Of a DNA stretch of 64,000 nt, positions 54,105-62,447 are shown piece after piece. The first letter of the stretch is position 1, and each line of letters starts with the position of its first letter. The stretch is from NCBI GenBank assembly GCA_965249765.1, contig CBDFMR010000005.1:2790001-2854000 (forward strand). The letters run 5' to 3'. A model generated the notes under the pieces. It did no database searches. It was not told the origin of the DNA and saw nothing but the letters and a program-made list of their open reading frames with translations. The translations under genes were made by a program, and so were the position numbers. Origin of the DNA: CBDFMR01 sp965249765 (GTDB lineage Bacteria > Bacteroidota > Bacteroidia > Chitinophagales > Saprospiraceae).

Positions 54105-54474
54105 TCCCCGAAATTGGCCGCCAAAATTCGAACAAAAATTTACTAATTTCTCCAAGCCCAATAAGACCATTTTTATAACGAAACTATTGACTATCTTTAA
54201 GAACAGTCAGATCTAAGCTCGATGTTTTAAATAGTGTGAATTCATGAAAATGGATCAACCTCATCAGAATTCGGAGCTAGGTGCTTTAGTGAAAGACCAA
54301 ATGGTGGAGCATTTGCTACCCCGAATACAATAGTATAATGATTCAAAATTAGACAAGCACCTGTTCTGACAACTTTTTTATTGGACCTTAAGTTGTTCCA
54401 GCTTGGGAAAGAAATATTTTGTACCTAACTTTAAAAATTAGGCGTTTTAGTGCCGTTTCGTTATATACAATATA
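54105..54474. other. Region without a recognised gene before hairpin H3
   Basis: A 29-codon frame (54244-54333, MKMDQPHQNSELGALVKDQ) is too short to support. A CCTAA/TTAGG dyad lies at 54424-54442. GTTATATAC at 54470 resembles an R' box but no matching R'' was found. It may be debris of an older cassette joined to the methylase module. Confidence 0.35.
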
Positions 54475-54556
54475 GCCAACTCGCATAAGGCACATTTGGG
54501 TTTTGCCAATCTCAAAGCCACCACAGAAAAACCCAAAAGAGCCTTATCTGCCAAAT
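54475..54556 (+). repeat. Hairpin H3 of the ACATTT/AAAAGA family
   Basis: ATAAGGC-ACATTT-GGGTTTT (54485-54504) pairs with AAAACCC-AAAAGA-GCCTTAT (54528-54547). The arms differ from H1 but remain complementary. It lies upstream of the methylase-kinase operon. Confidence 0.78.
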
Positions 54557-54587
54557 GGAAAAGATAAATCACAGCTTATCTTTTTTA

Positions 54588-54618
54588 TTGACAGATTCTA
54601 TACATTTTTATAAATTTG
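54588..54618 (+). promoter_or_regulatory. Bacteroidota-type promoter of the methylase operon
   Basis: TTG at 54588-54590 and TAAATTTG at 54611-54618 (consensus TAnnTTTG) are 20 bp apart, about 30 bp upstream of the regulator's ATG. The spacing and sequence fit the Bacteroidota primary sigma factor. The downstream helix-turn-helix protein is a natural candidate to bind here. Confidence 0.6.
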
Positions 54619-54649
54619 TGCTTTATTTTTGACAAAGTTTTCAATATCT

Positions 54650-54859
54650 ATGATGAATACCATTAAAAAAGTATTAAAGCGACAAGGGCGGACTCAAAAA
54701 TGGTTGTCAGATAGAGTTGGGAAAAGCTATGTGGCCGTTACCAATTATTGTAACAATAACACACAGCCAACTATTCCAGTACTCTTTCAGATTGCGGAGC
54801 TCTTGGATGTAGATGTCCGAGATCTACTCATTTCAACCAAAACAAAATCTGAGCAATAG
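54650..54859 (+). CDS. XRE-type helix-turn-helix regulator
   Basis: A 69-residue Cro/C1-like protein: GRTQKWLSDRVGKSYVAVTNYCNNNTQPT-type helix-turn-helix followed by LFQIAELLDVDVRDLL. I chose ATG 54650 over an upstream TTG (54629), which would lie close to the promoter. Its TAG overlaps the GTG of the methylase by one base. It is probably a controller of the methylase operon, as in many restriction-modification systems. Confidence 0.82.
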   Translation: MMNTIKKVLKRQGRTQKWLSDRVGKSYVAVTNYCNNNTQPTIPVLFQIAELLDVDVRDLLISTKTKSEQ

Positions 54860-56094
54860 TGAAACAAAATAATCCAACATATATTGATCTATTTGCCGGA
54901 TGTGGTGGTTTATCACTGGGGCTGAATCAATCAGGGTGGAAGGGTCTGTTTGCTATCGAAAAAAGCCCTTTTGCTTTTGCTACTCTCAAATACAACCTGA
55001 TTGATAAATTAAATCACTTTGATTGGCCGGACTGGCTTGAAACCAAGGAGTATGATATAAATAAAATACTCAAGACTAAAAAGAATGAATTAATCTCTTT
55101 AAGAAACAAAGTTGATTTAGTTGTTGGCGGCCCTCCCTGTCAAGGATTTTCAACCGCAGGTAGGCGGATAGAATCTGACAGTAGAAACCAGCTGGTTACC
55201 TCTTATATAAAGTTCATTCGACTTGTTCAGCCAAAAATGATATTCTTTGAAAATGTAAAGGGTTTTACACAACGGTTCGGTAACAACAAAACGAAAGGAA
55301 TAAAGTACTCAGACTATGTAATTAAGGGATTAAGAAGAAAGGGTATAAACTTTACTGGATATGAAGTTTTAGGCGAATTGATCAACTTCGCAGAATATGG
55401 AGTTCCACAAAAGAGAACTCGGTTTATTTTGGTGGGAGTCAGAAAAGATATTTATAATCAATCATTACTTCCTGAAAGTTTTTTTAAGACTATTTTTAAG
55501 AACAGAGAACAATTCCTAATCAACAAAAAAATTGGACTTTCTAACAGTATTAAAGATGCCATATCTGATTTATTAGCAAAGAATGGATTGGTCGATTGTC
55601 CAGATTCAAAGGGTTTTAAGTCAGGGAAATATTCATTGGCTCAATGTGATTACCAAAGATTTGTTCGTAGAGCAGCACAAAATGATGTTCCAGACAGTCA
55701 CAGATTTACAAATCACACTACAGAGATGGTTGAAGTCTTTAAAACTCTTTTAAATCAAGCACCAAAGGGGAAAAAAATAGAAGGAAAGAATCGAAAAAAG
55801 TACGGCCTTAAGAAAAGAGGAATAGTCGTATTCGATGAGAACTTACCTGCCAATACTATTACTTCTCACCCAGATGATTATGTTCATTATTCTGAACCTC
55901 GGATATTGACCGTTCGTGAGAGTGCAAGAATTCAATCCTTTCCCGACTGGTTTGAATTTAAAGAGAAATACACAACTGGTGGCAAACTAAGAAAAACTGA
56001 AGTGCCTCGATATACACAAGTTGGTAATGCCATACCTCCATTATTTGGCGAACAAGCAGGCCTTGCACTAAAACAACTTTTGAATGGCAAATGA
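54859..56094 (+). CDS. DNA (cytosine-5) methyltransferase
   Basis: The 411-residue C5-methylase has motif I DLFAGCGGLS (10-19). Motif IV is GGPPCQGFS (90-98), with catalytic Cys94. Motif VI is ENV (131-133). QKRTRFILVGV is motif VIII, and motifs IX-X are SARIQSFPDWF and QVGNAIPP. All are in order. The start is GTG, coupled to the regulator. Its end overlaps the GHKL gene by 11 bp. No endonuclease gene accompanies it. Confidence 0.93.
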   Translation: MKQNNPTYIDLFAGCGGLSLGLNQSGWKGLFAIEKSPFAFATLKYNLIDKLNHFDWPDWLETKEYDINKILKTKKNELISLRNKVDLVVGGPPCQGFSTAGRRIESDSRNQLVTSYIKFIRLVQPKMIFFENVKGFTQRFGNNKTKGIKYSDYVIKGLRRKGINFTGYEVLGELINFAEYGVPQKRTRFILVGVRKDIYNQSLLPESFFKTIFKNREQFLINKKIGLSNSIKDAISDLLAKNGLVDCPDSKGFKSGKYSLAQCDYQRFVRRAAQNDVPDSHRFTNHTTEMVEVFKTLLNQAPKGKKIEGKNRKKYGLKKRGIVVFDENLPANTITSHPDDYVHYSEPRILTVRESARIQSFPDWFEFKEKYTTGGKLRKTEVPRYTQVGNAIPPLFGEQAGLALKQLLNGK

Positions 56095-58402
56095 AAATTT
56101 CAAAATAAGTGCTGCTCTGAAAGACTTAATCGGAAGAGAACTGATCACCGATGAGTTTGTAGCTGTTTTTGAATTGGTAAAAAATTCTTTCGATGCCAAT
56201 GCCACCAAAGTAGAAGTAATATTTGAGAATAACACGAAACCTAACCTTGCCAGAATAATAATTAAGGATAATGGTTTCGGAATGAGTTACAAAGACCTAA
56301 AAGAAAAATGGCTTTTCGTTGCCTATTCTGCCAAGAAACTTGGGTTAGAAAAACAAGATTACAGAGACAAAATAAAAATCAAAAGAGTTTTTGCAGGGGC
56401 AAAGGGAGTGGGTAGGTTTTCTTGTGACAGATTGGGAAATCATTTGAACCTAATTACACTTAAAAATGAACCGAAATCCAAAATCCAGAACCTTATAGTC
56501 AATTGGCAGAACTTTGAAAATGTTGATGATGAAGAATTTATTAATATTCAAGTTGAACATAAAGTTCTAAAGAAAAATACATATCGAATTAAATACGGAA
56601 CTGTACTTGAGATATCTGGGCTTCGAGATGAGTGGAATAGAGACAGAATTCTACAATTAAAAAGGTCCTTGGTTAAGTTAATCAATCCAAATCAGGAAAA
56701 TGATAGCCAAAACTTTACAATCGAAATAAAAGCAAATGATGAAAAATCAACTGACAGGTTGCCAAACAAAAAAGGTGAACAAAAAAGTGAGTGGGAGACA
56801 GTCAATGGTCCGATAAGAAACACCATATTCGAAACTTTGGAAATTAAAACTTCCAATATTTTAGTACAGGTTTCAGATGAAGGTCATTTCATTGAAACTA
56901 CTATGCAAGATCGTGGAGATCCGATTTACTTCCTTAAAGAAAAAAACCCATACAAAAACCTTAAAAACATAGATGTATATCTTTTTCAACTCAATAGGAA
57001 GGCTAAAGTAAATTTTACGAGATTAATGGGAATGGAACCCGTAAAGTATGGTTCTGTATTCTTGTACAAGAATGGCTTTAGGGTTTACCCCTACGGAGAA
57101 GAAGGTGATGATTCTCTTCAAATAGATAGAAGGAAACAACAGGGTTATAATAGATTCCTTGGAACTCGTGATTTAATAGGACGAATAGAGATAAATGGTA
57201 ACCAATCTGAGCTAAGAGAAACCACGAGTAGAGATGGCGGCCTTATTAAAACCGATGCCTATATTGAATTGGAAAAGTTTTTTTATGACCACGTCTTGAA
57301 AAGGCTCGAAAATTATGTTGTTAATATTATTGAGTGGGGTGATCCGAAATTTCACAAAGAAACCAAAGAGTTAATTAGACCTGAATTGTGGCCCAAGGAT
57401 GTTAAACTCAAAATACTTGAACTGATTACAGGATTTATTAATTCTAAAAATGTAATTGACATTCAATATGATGATGATTTCTTGCAGATAATTTCTGACA
57501 AACAAGACAAAAGTGTAGATAAGATTGTAAAGAAAATTGATCGTGTTGCTCAAAAATCAGGTAATCCTGGATTGGTTAAGGAAGCTAAGAAAATACAAAA
57601 GGCTCTAAAAGAAACAAAGGCCGATGTAGAAAGAGCCTTTAAAGAGAAAGAGCAAGAAACAAAGAAGCGAATTGCAGCAGAAGAAAAGAGTCAGTTTTTA
57701 GAAACACAAAATAGTTTTTTAAGAAATGACATAAGTGATGACACCAAAAATCTTGAAGCTATTTTACACCATATTGGGCTAACAACAAATCTGATTAAGA
57801 CAGATATATCTAATTTGACAAAAGGCATTATAAATATTGAACCAACTGATAAACTCTTGCCAATCGTAAAAAGACTCAGTCGGCAAAACGAAAAGATTAC
57901 TTCTTTTTCCAAATACTTCAAGAAAGTCAATTTCAATATTTATACCAGTAAGCTAAAAACAGACATTGTAACATTCATTAATGAATACATTGTAAACGTT
58001 TATGAACAGCGAGAAGATTTAAAAGCCAATCGAGAATTGCTGGATGTAAAAATCATTAACGATGACAAGGCCAAATTGGAAAAATCCATAAACCCAATTG
58101 ATTTAATTATCATAATTGACAATTTAATCAGCAATTCGACAAAACATAACACCAAAAAGGTCATTCTTAAATGGAGTCAACCTAAGAAGGATGTGGCCTT
58201 ACTATCATTTAAGGATGACGGAAAAGGAGTTAAAGACAACATAAAGGACAACATATTTGATTTTGGCTTTACCACTTCCAGACGAGGTTCAGGTATTGGG
58301 TTATATCACGTAAGAGAAATAATGGAAAAAATCAAAAGTAAAATTGAAGTGAACAACAGAACTAAAACCGGAGTAGAATTTCTACTCACTTTCAATAAAT
58401 AA
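56084..58402 (+). CDS. Double-GHKL ATPase / histidine-kinase-like sensor
   Basis: The 772-residue protein has an N-terminal MutL/MORC/Hsp90-type ATPase: ELVKNSFDA with Asn34, DNGFGM at 62-67 and GAKGVGR at 105-111. A coiled-coil at about 500-560 and a possible dimerisation/phosphoacceptor helix (ILHHIGL) follow. The second, histidine-kinase-type ATPase lies near the C-terminus (DNLISNSTKHN at 679-689, FKDDGKGV at 709-716, RRGSGIGLYHV at 733-743). No membrane segment, so it senses something in the cytosol. It is followed one base later by a receiver-domain gene. Confidence 0.8.
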   Translation: MANENFKISAALKDLIGRELITDEFVAVFELVKNSFDANATKVEVIFENNTKPNLARIIIKDNGFGMSYKDLKEKWLFVAYSAKKLGLEKQDYRDKIKIKRVFAGAKGVGRFSCDRLGNHLNLITLKNEPKSKIQNLIVNWQNFENVDDEEFINIQVEHKVLKKNTYRIKYGTVLEISGLRDEWNRDRILQLKRSLVKLINPNQENDSQNFTIEIKANDEKSTDRLPNKKGEQKSEWETVNGPIRNTIFETLEIKTSNILVQVSDEGHFIETTMQDRGDPIYFLKEKNPYKNLKNIDVYLFQLNRKAKVNFTRLMGMEPVKYGSVFLYKNGFRVYPYGEEGDDSLQIDRRKQQGYNRFLGTRDLIGRIEINGNQSELRETTSRDGGLIKTDAYIELEKFFYDHVLKRLENYVVNIIEWGDPKFHKETKELIRPELWPKDVKLKILELITGFINSKNVIDIQYDDDFLQIISDKQDKSVDKIVKKIDRVAQKSGNPGLVKEAKKIQKALKETKADVERAFKEKEQETKKRIAAEEKSQFLETQNSFLRNDISDDTKNLEAILHHIGLTTNLIKTDISNLTKGIINIEPTDKLLPIVKRLSRQNEKITSFSKYFKKVNFNIYTSKLKTDIVTFINEYIVNVYEQREDLKANRELLDVKIINDDKAKLEKSINPIDLIIIIDNLISNSTKHNTKKVILKWSQPKKDVALLSFKDDGKGVKDNIKDNIFDFGFTTSRRGSGIGLYHVREIMEKIKSKIEVNNRTKTGVEFLLTFNK

Positions 58403-58403
58403 A

Positions 58404-59324
58404 ATGAGATTAGAATACAACATACTATGGATTGAAGATGATATACAGGAATATATTGATAATGGAGAAATTGATAGTCTAAAGGAGTTTATTCGCGATT
58501 TAGGATTTGTCCCTCATATTGAAACAGTCCTGGATGAATCAAAATTGGACGACTATATCAATCTATATAAATACGATTTAATCATTTCAGATTTTAACTT
58601 GTCTTCTACAACAGGTGACAAAATAATTGAAGAAATTAGAATAAACAAAGGGCTCGATACGGAGATATTATTTTATACAGGTAAGCCTACAAATTACCAA
58701 GAAGACCCTGAAGTACTGAAACGTGTAGCCTTTCTTGACAGGGTATCGTTTCAAGTCGGTAGAGATACTTTAATTGACAAAATCGAAAATCTTATCAACT
58801 TAACACTTATCAGACTATTAGAAATTAATGCAACTCGTGGTTTAATTGCTGCTGAAACAAGTGAGCTGGACGTTGAGATAGAAAAAGCATTTTATAAAGT
58901 TTTAGAGATTGTCCAAAATAATGAAGACAACAAACCAAAATTAGAGTCAATTTTCCAACGAGAGTTTGAAAAATACAAGAAGAAATCTGAGCAAGACTTA
59001 AATGAAAAAATGATTTCTTATAAAGAAGACTATAAGGTATATTTCAATAGTTCTACTGCAGGCCCTCGGTGGATTTTGATTAGAAAGCTATTAGATATTT
59101 ATTGCCCCGATGGTTTTGACCAAGAGTTGTTTAAGTCTTACTCAAAAGATGTAATCGAAGTAAGAAATAAATTTGCCCACGCAAAAGCAGAAGAAAAAGA
59201 AGGAAAATTAGTTCTTGTAGGTCAGTATGGAAAAGAGGGCTTTGTGTATGATGAAGAAGCTTGTGTTGAAATTCGAAAAAATTTAATTTCTCACAGAAAC
59301 AATATAAGTAAGTTACATGAATAG
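58404..59324 (+). CDS. Receiver domain fused to a HEPN-like C-terminal domain
   Basis: The 306-residue protein has an N-terminal response-regulator receiver domain: Glu11-Asp12-Asp13, phospho-acceptor Asp63 in ISDFNL, Thr92 and Lys94 in YTGKP. After a helical linker, the C-terminal region contains VIEVRNKFAHAKAEE. RNKFAH at 254-259 fits the Rx4H catalytic motif of HEPN ribonucleases. This would make it a phosphorylation-controlled RNase effector of the GHKL kinase. The HEPN call rests on one motif and the helical context. Confidence 0.68.
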   Translation: MRLEYNILWIEDDIQEYIDNGEIDSLKEFIRDLGFVPHIETVLDESKLDDYINLYKYDLIISDFNLSSTTGDKIIEEIRINKGLDTEILFYTGKPTNYQEDPEVLKRVAFLDRVSFQVGRDTLIDKIENLINLTLIRLLEINATRGLIAAETSELDVEIEKAFYKVLEIVQNNEDNKPKLESIFQREFEKYKKKSEQDLNEKMISYKEDYKVYFNSSTAGPRWILIRKLLDIYCPDGFDQELFKSYSKDVIEVRNKFAHAKAEEKEGKLVLVGQYGKEGFVYDEEACVEIRKNLISHRNNISKLHE

Positions 59325-59326
59325 TT

Positions 59327-59412
59327 GGCCACACTTAAGTCATACACATTGGCAAGTCGCACAAAGCCACCACACAAAGCTAAGCTTGCCAAAGAGTATG
59401 CCTTTGCCAACC
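59327..59412 (+). repeat. Hairpin H4 of the ACATTT/AAAAGA family
   Basis: CATAC-ACATT-GGCAAG (59341-59356) pairs with CTTGCC-AAAGA-GTATG (59385-59400). GGCCACAC, GCCACCAC and GCCAACC lie at base, loop and end. It begins two bases after the receiver-HEPN gene stop and closes the module opened by H3. Confidence 0.75.
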
Positions 59413-59432
59413 TAAAACGAAGGAGTGAATAC

Positions 59433-59496
59433 GCCCTACAACACAAGATATCAGAGAATGATTCGTCCCTCATCACTCTCGATATCATTATCCGTG
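59433..59496 (+). other. attC site 17 (inside the 51-62 kb composite)
   Basis: R'' GCCCTACAAC (59433-59442), inner arms GATATC/GATATC and AGAG/CTCT, ending G59496 before TTAGGCAC. Its R'' does not match the start GTTACATGCA at 51227. Confidence 0.75.
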
Positions 59497-59536
59497 TTAG
59501 GCACAAGGCTGAAGAAAAATCATAAAAAATGAAAAT

Positions 59537-60049
59537 ATGAAATTGAAACATTTATTTATCGGAATTTTGACTATTTTATACTCTTGCTCGCCTATGACCA
59601 AGGAGTCATACCTGAATAGTTATAAGGATTTTATATCGGACATTAGTGCTGAAAGTTCAGATTTTACGGATAGTGACTGGCAAGAAGCTGAGACCGAATT
59701 CTACAAATTTAGAAGTGAATGGCGTAAAAAATTTGAAGATGAATTGATATGGAAAGATCAAATTGTTCTCGCAAAATACGAGGTACAATACAACCTACAT
59801 AGATATAGAGGAAGTGTGTCCGACATTATAAATGATGTATTTGGGACATATAATGAATTGGAGGAAAAGGTAAAGTATTACGCAGAGAATAAAATGACTG
59901 ACGACATAGATTTCTTAATAGAACAAGCAAACGAAATTGGAGGCAGTGCAACAGAAATGCTAAGCCAAATACTCATTGATTTGGATGTGGAATATCAAGC
60001 AGGTTACAATGTAAGATTAAAAGTGACTAACAACAAGAATGAGAAATAA
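59537..60049 (+). CDS. Lipoprotein of unknown function, cassette 18
   Basis: The 170-residue lipoprotein has lipobox ILYSC (Cys at residue 17). The rest is acidic, helix-rich and without recognised motifs. Its end overlaps the PqiA-like gene by 11 bp, so both probably work at the envelope. Confidence 0.62.
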   Translation: MKLKHLFIGILTILYSCSPMTKESYLNSYKDFISDISAESSDFTDSDWQEAETEFYKFRSEWRKKFEDELIWKDQIVLAKYEVQYNLHRYRGSVSDIINDVFGTYNELEEKVKYYAENKMTDDIDFLIEQANEIGGSATEMLSQILIDLDVEYQAGYNVRLKVTNNKNEK

Positions 60050-60509
60050 GCTATCAACCCTCATATTAATTTCCTCATTGGTGTTTTTCGCTTTGGGGTT
60101 GTATTTCCCTATTCTCGCAACCAAACACCAAATCTTAGGGTTTACCTTAGAGTATAAAGAGATAAGACTAACAGATTCGATAAAAATGTTCTATGAAAGT
60201 AGTGAATATTTATTGGCAGGTATTATTCTTGTATTCACAATTTTTTTGCCAATAGTGAAATACATAGAGCTATCCGTAAGAATAAAATCGGAGAAAAAAT
60301 CCACATTCTTAAGTAAGATTGACAAATGGAGTATGATAGATGTGTTTCTTGTTGCAATAATTTTACTTAATTTTAAAATGGATTCAAACGTAATAGTAAT
60401 GAAGCTGAAAATAGGAACACAATTTATAGCAATATCGGTGCTACTAAGAATGATGGCAGCAAGCCTAATAAAAAGGGATAATTCCAGAAAATCACTTTTC
60501 GACACCTAA
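60039..60509 (+). CDS. Paraquat-inducible protein A-like membrane protein, cassette 18
   Basis: The 156-residue protein has four membrane segments (about 6-26, 55-75, 100-118, 125-145). A PqiA-like pattern is visible: FFALGLYFPILATK near the start, SIKMFYESSEYLLAG, then FTIFLPIVKY. PqiA-type proteins relate to envelope lipid transport and stress. Only one PqiA unit is present, where Escherichia coli PqiA has two. Its partner PqiB is absent. Confidence 0.68.
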   Translation: MRNKLSTLILISSLVFFALGLYFPILATKHQILGFTLEYKEIRLTDSIKMFYESSEYLLAGIILVFTIFLPIVKYIELSVRIKSEKKSTFLSKIDKWSMIDVFLVAIILLNFKMDSNVIVMKLKIGTQFIAISVLLRMMAASLIKRDNSRKSLFDT

Positions 60510-60521
60510 AATTATTAGCAG

Positions 60522-60878
60522 ATGAAGAATGAAAATAAAATACCAAAGATTGAACAGATCAACAAGAAGTATGGCGCATCCATAGAGGATTTATCTAAAA
60601 AACTCGCTGGTTTAATTTCTATTAAAACTATGGAATTGGCAGCAGAAATTATGAAAAGTAAGGAAAAAAGTATCGATGAGATTTCTGACTTAATTAGAAA
60701 GTATGACCAAAAATATTTAGAAATGACCAAAAAACAATTAATTAAGCTTAAGCAATATAAAGAAAGTCCACTCTACCCAGATTACCATGAGAAAATAAGG
60801 CAGGAAGTCAAAAACATGATTATTAGGAAAAATACTTTACTCGAAAATTATATAGAATATTTAGAAGAACTCAAATAA
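60522..60878 (+). CDS. Coiled-coil protein of unknown function, cassette 18
   Basis: The 118-residue basic helical protein ends in a block LKQYKESPLYPDYHEKIRQEV that resembles SMDEYKDFPELSEPYHKSLKDEI in the next gene. The two may be related or partner proteins. No family known to me. Confidence 0.55.
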   Translation: MKNENKIPKIEQINKKYGASIEDLSKKLAGLISIKTMELAAEIMKSKEKSIDEISDLIRKYDQKYLEMTKKQLIKLKQYKESPLYPDYHEKIRQEVKNMIIRKNTLLENYIEYLEELK

Positions 60879-60910
60879 CATTTCATAACTTAAACTTAAA
60901 ATTCAAACAA

Positions 60911-61504
60911 ATGGAAAGTAAAAAACAATTAACAAACTTAGATGACACTTCAGTTGGAGAACTTCAAGAAGTTTCTAACAGCATAAAAAAATATGTTGAT
61001 GAAGAGAATGATAACACTTTGCAATATGCTTTGAAGAAAATTAATCATGATCCTAATTTACTGCAAAGATTATTCCCTTCAAAATTTGATAAAATGTACA
61101 GTGGCCTCGCAATGAAACAAGTGCAAAATGTCTTTGAAGCAAAAGAAAGAATGTTTGAAATTTACACTGGGATTCAATTGGAGATTGCCAGACAGAAGGG
61201 AGATACATTAATTGCTACTACTGGCATGCACCTTCAAGAACAATTAACACTTTTTGCGGAAACTAAAATTTTCTCTGTATCTTCTTCTCTTGAATCAAGC
61301 AGAAACGATTTTATGGGTAGAATGAAAAGGCAGCTACAAAGCATGGATGAATATAAAGATTTTCCTGAACTTTCAGAACCATACCACAAATCACTGAAAG
61401 ATGAAATAAGAACATATTTTTCATTTGTGTTACATGCAATCAAATCAAATCATTGCAAAAATACTTTAATAAAAATTCATAAAACACTGTTAATCAGAAA
61501 TTAA
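60911..61504 (+). CDS. Helical protein of unknown function, cassette 18
   Basis: The 197-residue soluble helical protein has LLQRLFPSKFDKMYSGLAM near the middle. Follows the 118-residue gene by 32 bp and shares with it a short block. The last 30 residues are basic. A gene pair with the previous one is likely. Function unknown. Confidence 0.6.
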   Translation: MESKKQLTNLDDTSVGELQEVSNSIKKYVDEENDNTLQYALKKINHDPNLLQRLFPSKFDKMYSGLAMKQVQNVFEAKERMFEIYTGIQLEIARQKGDTLIATTGMHLQEQLTLFAETKIFSVSSSLESSRNDFMGRMKRQLQSMDEYKDFPELSEPYHKSLKDEIRTYFSFVLHAIKSNHCKNTLIKIHKTLLIRN

Positions 61505-61693
61505 CATTAATTCATTTCACTCCACTAATACAAGAATAAATTTTAGAGCTCTCTAATAATTGAAGATTTTATAATAATCCTGAAAAATCTTTAAGCAACT
61601 TTCAATGAAACTTTGTATCTTAAAAAAGTGTTTTGTAATTTGCAGCTAGAATTCATATAACACGTTATAAATCAGTAAATTAAGTATTCAATC

Positions 61694-61930
61694 ATGAAGT
61701 CAATAAACTATCCACTTTCAAATATGCAGTTAGAACTGCTTAAACTCTTTTCTAGAGACATTGAGGATAAAGATGTTAAAGAAATCAAGAAGCTTATTGT
61801 TAAGTATCTCTCTCAAAAATTAGCGAATACAACCAATAAAGTATGGGAAGAAAAAAATTGGACAGATGAAGATATGGACAAACTTCTTAATACTCACATG
61901 AGAACTCCTTACAAAGATCAAGATAAATAA
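61694..61930 (+). CDS. Antitoxin of a PIN-type toxin-antitoxin pair
   Basis: The 78-residue protein has a helical N-terminus (LSNMQLELLKLFSRDI, VKEIKKLIVKYLSQKLA) and an acidic Trp-containing tail (EEKNWTDEDMDKLLNTHMR), the usual look of antitoxins that bind DNA and occlude a PIN toxin. The toxin starts six bases after its stop. Confidence 0.75.
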   Translation: MKSINYPLSNMQLELLKLFSRDIEDKDVKEIKKLIVKYLSQKLANTTNKVWEEKNWTDEDMDKLLNTHMRTPYKDQDK

Positions 61931-61936
61931 TAACCA

Positions 61937-62356
61937 TTGAAAGTAGTACTAGACACCAACGTCCTTTTAGTTTCAATCTCGCCAAAATCCAAATATCATT
62001 GGGTATTCCAAAAGTTTATAAATGAAGACTTTATCCTTTGTGTTACAACTGATATCCTTCAAGAATATGAAGAAATCATTGGTCAACATATGGGACAAGA
62101 AGCTACAAATTATGTCTTACAGATAATCGAAAATTCAGTAAATGTAAATTATATCACAAAATATTTTCGATGGAATTTAATTAATGCTGATCCTGATGAT
62201 AATAAGTTTGTTGATTGTGCAGTTTCTTGCAATGCAAAATATTTAGTTACTAGTGACAAACACTTCAATGTCTTAAAGAATATTGAATTTCCTAAAATCG
62301 AAGTAATTGGAGTTGATTATTTCGAGTCCATTCTAAAGTCTAAAGAAGAAAATTAA
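61937..62356 (+). CDS. PIN-domain toxin
   Basis: The 139-residue putative ribonuclease of the PIN family has Asp6 in VVLDTNVLL and Glu in LQEYEEII. A later acidic pair lies in DPDDNKFVDCA and SDKHF follows, the expected Mg-binding set. Translation begins at TTG. Such pairs stabilise large cassette arrays by killing cells that lose them. Its stop is one base from the R'' box of attC 18. Confidence 0.85.
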   Translation: MKVVLDTNVLLVSISPKSKYHWVFQKFINEDFILCVTTDILQEYEEIIGQHMGQEATNYVLQIIENSVNVNYITKYFRWNLINADPDDNKFVDCAVSCNAKYLVTSDKHFNVLKNIEFPKIEVIGVDYFESILKSKEEN

Positions 62357-62357
62357 A

Positions 62358-62423
62358 TGCATGTAACAAAGTGCAAAACGGCTAGTGCCGCTAAGCGCGC
62401 CACCATCGTTTGCACTGAGCGTG
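62358..62423 (+). other. attC site 18 (end of cassette 18)
   Basis: R'' TGCATGTAAC pairs 10 of 10 with the start of cassette 17 (GTTACATGCA at 51227), not with the start of cassette 18 (GTTAGGCAC at 59496). Inner arms GTGCAAA/TTTGCAC and GGC/GCC. Confidence 0.8.
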
Positions 62424-62447
62424 TTGTGTTTAATTAAAAACCAGAAT

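Noticed and set aside
54103..54110. A second IS110 left end right after copy 4 (ATTCCCC)
   Set aside because: Similarity stops after seven bases. It is probably chance or target sequence.
54244..54333. 29-codon reading frame before hairpin H3
   Set aside because: Too short and without a recognisable motif. At most a gene remnant.
61656..61669. TATAACACGTTATA as a collapsed attC
   Set aside because: R'/R''-like but with no L arms or loop and no matching cassette start. Could mark a deletion joint, but not supported.
62385..62447. N-terminal extension of the cassette 19 gene
   Set aside because: It crosses the attC palindrome and the cassette boundary. The ATG at 62448 gives a clean signal peptide.
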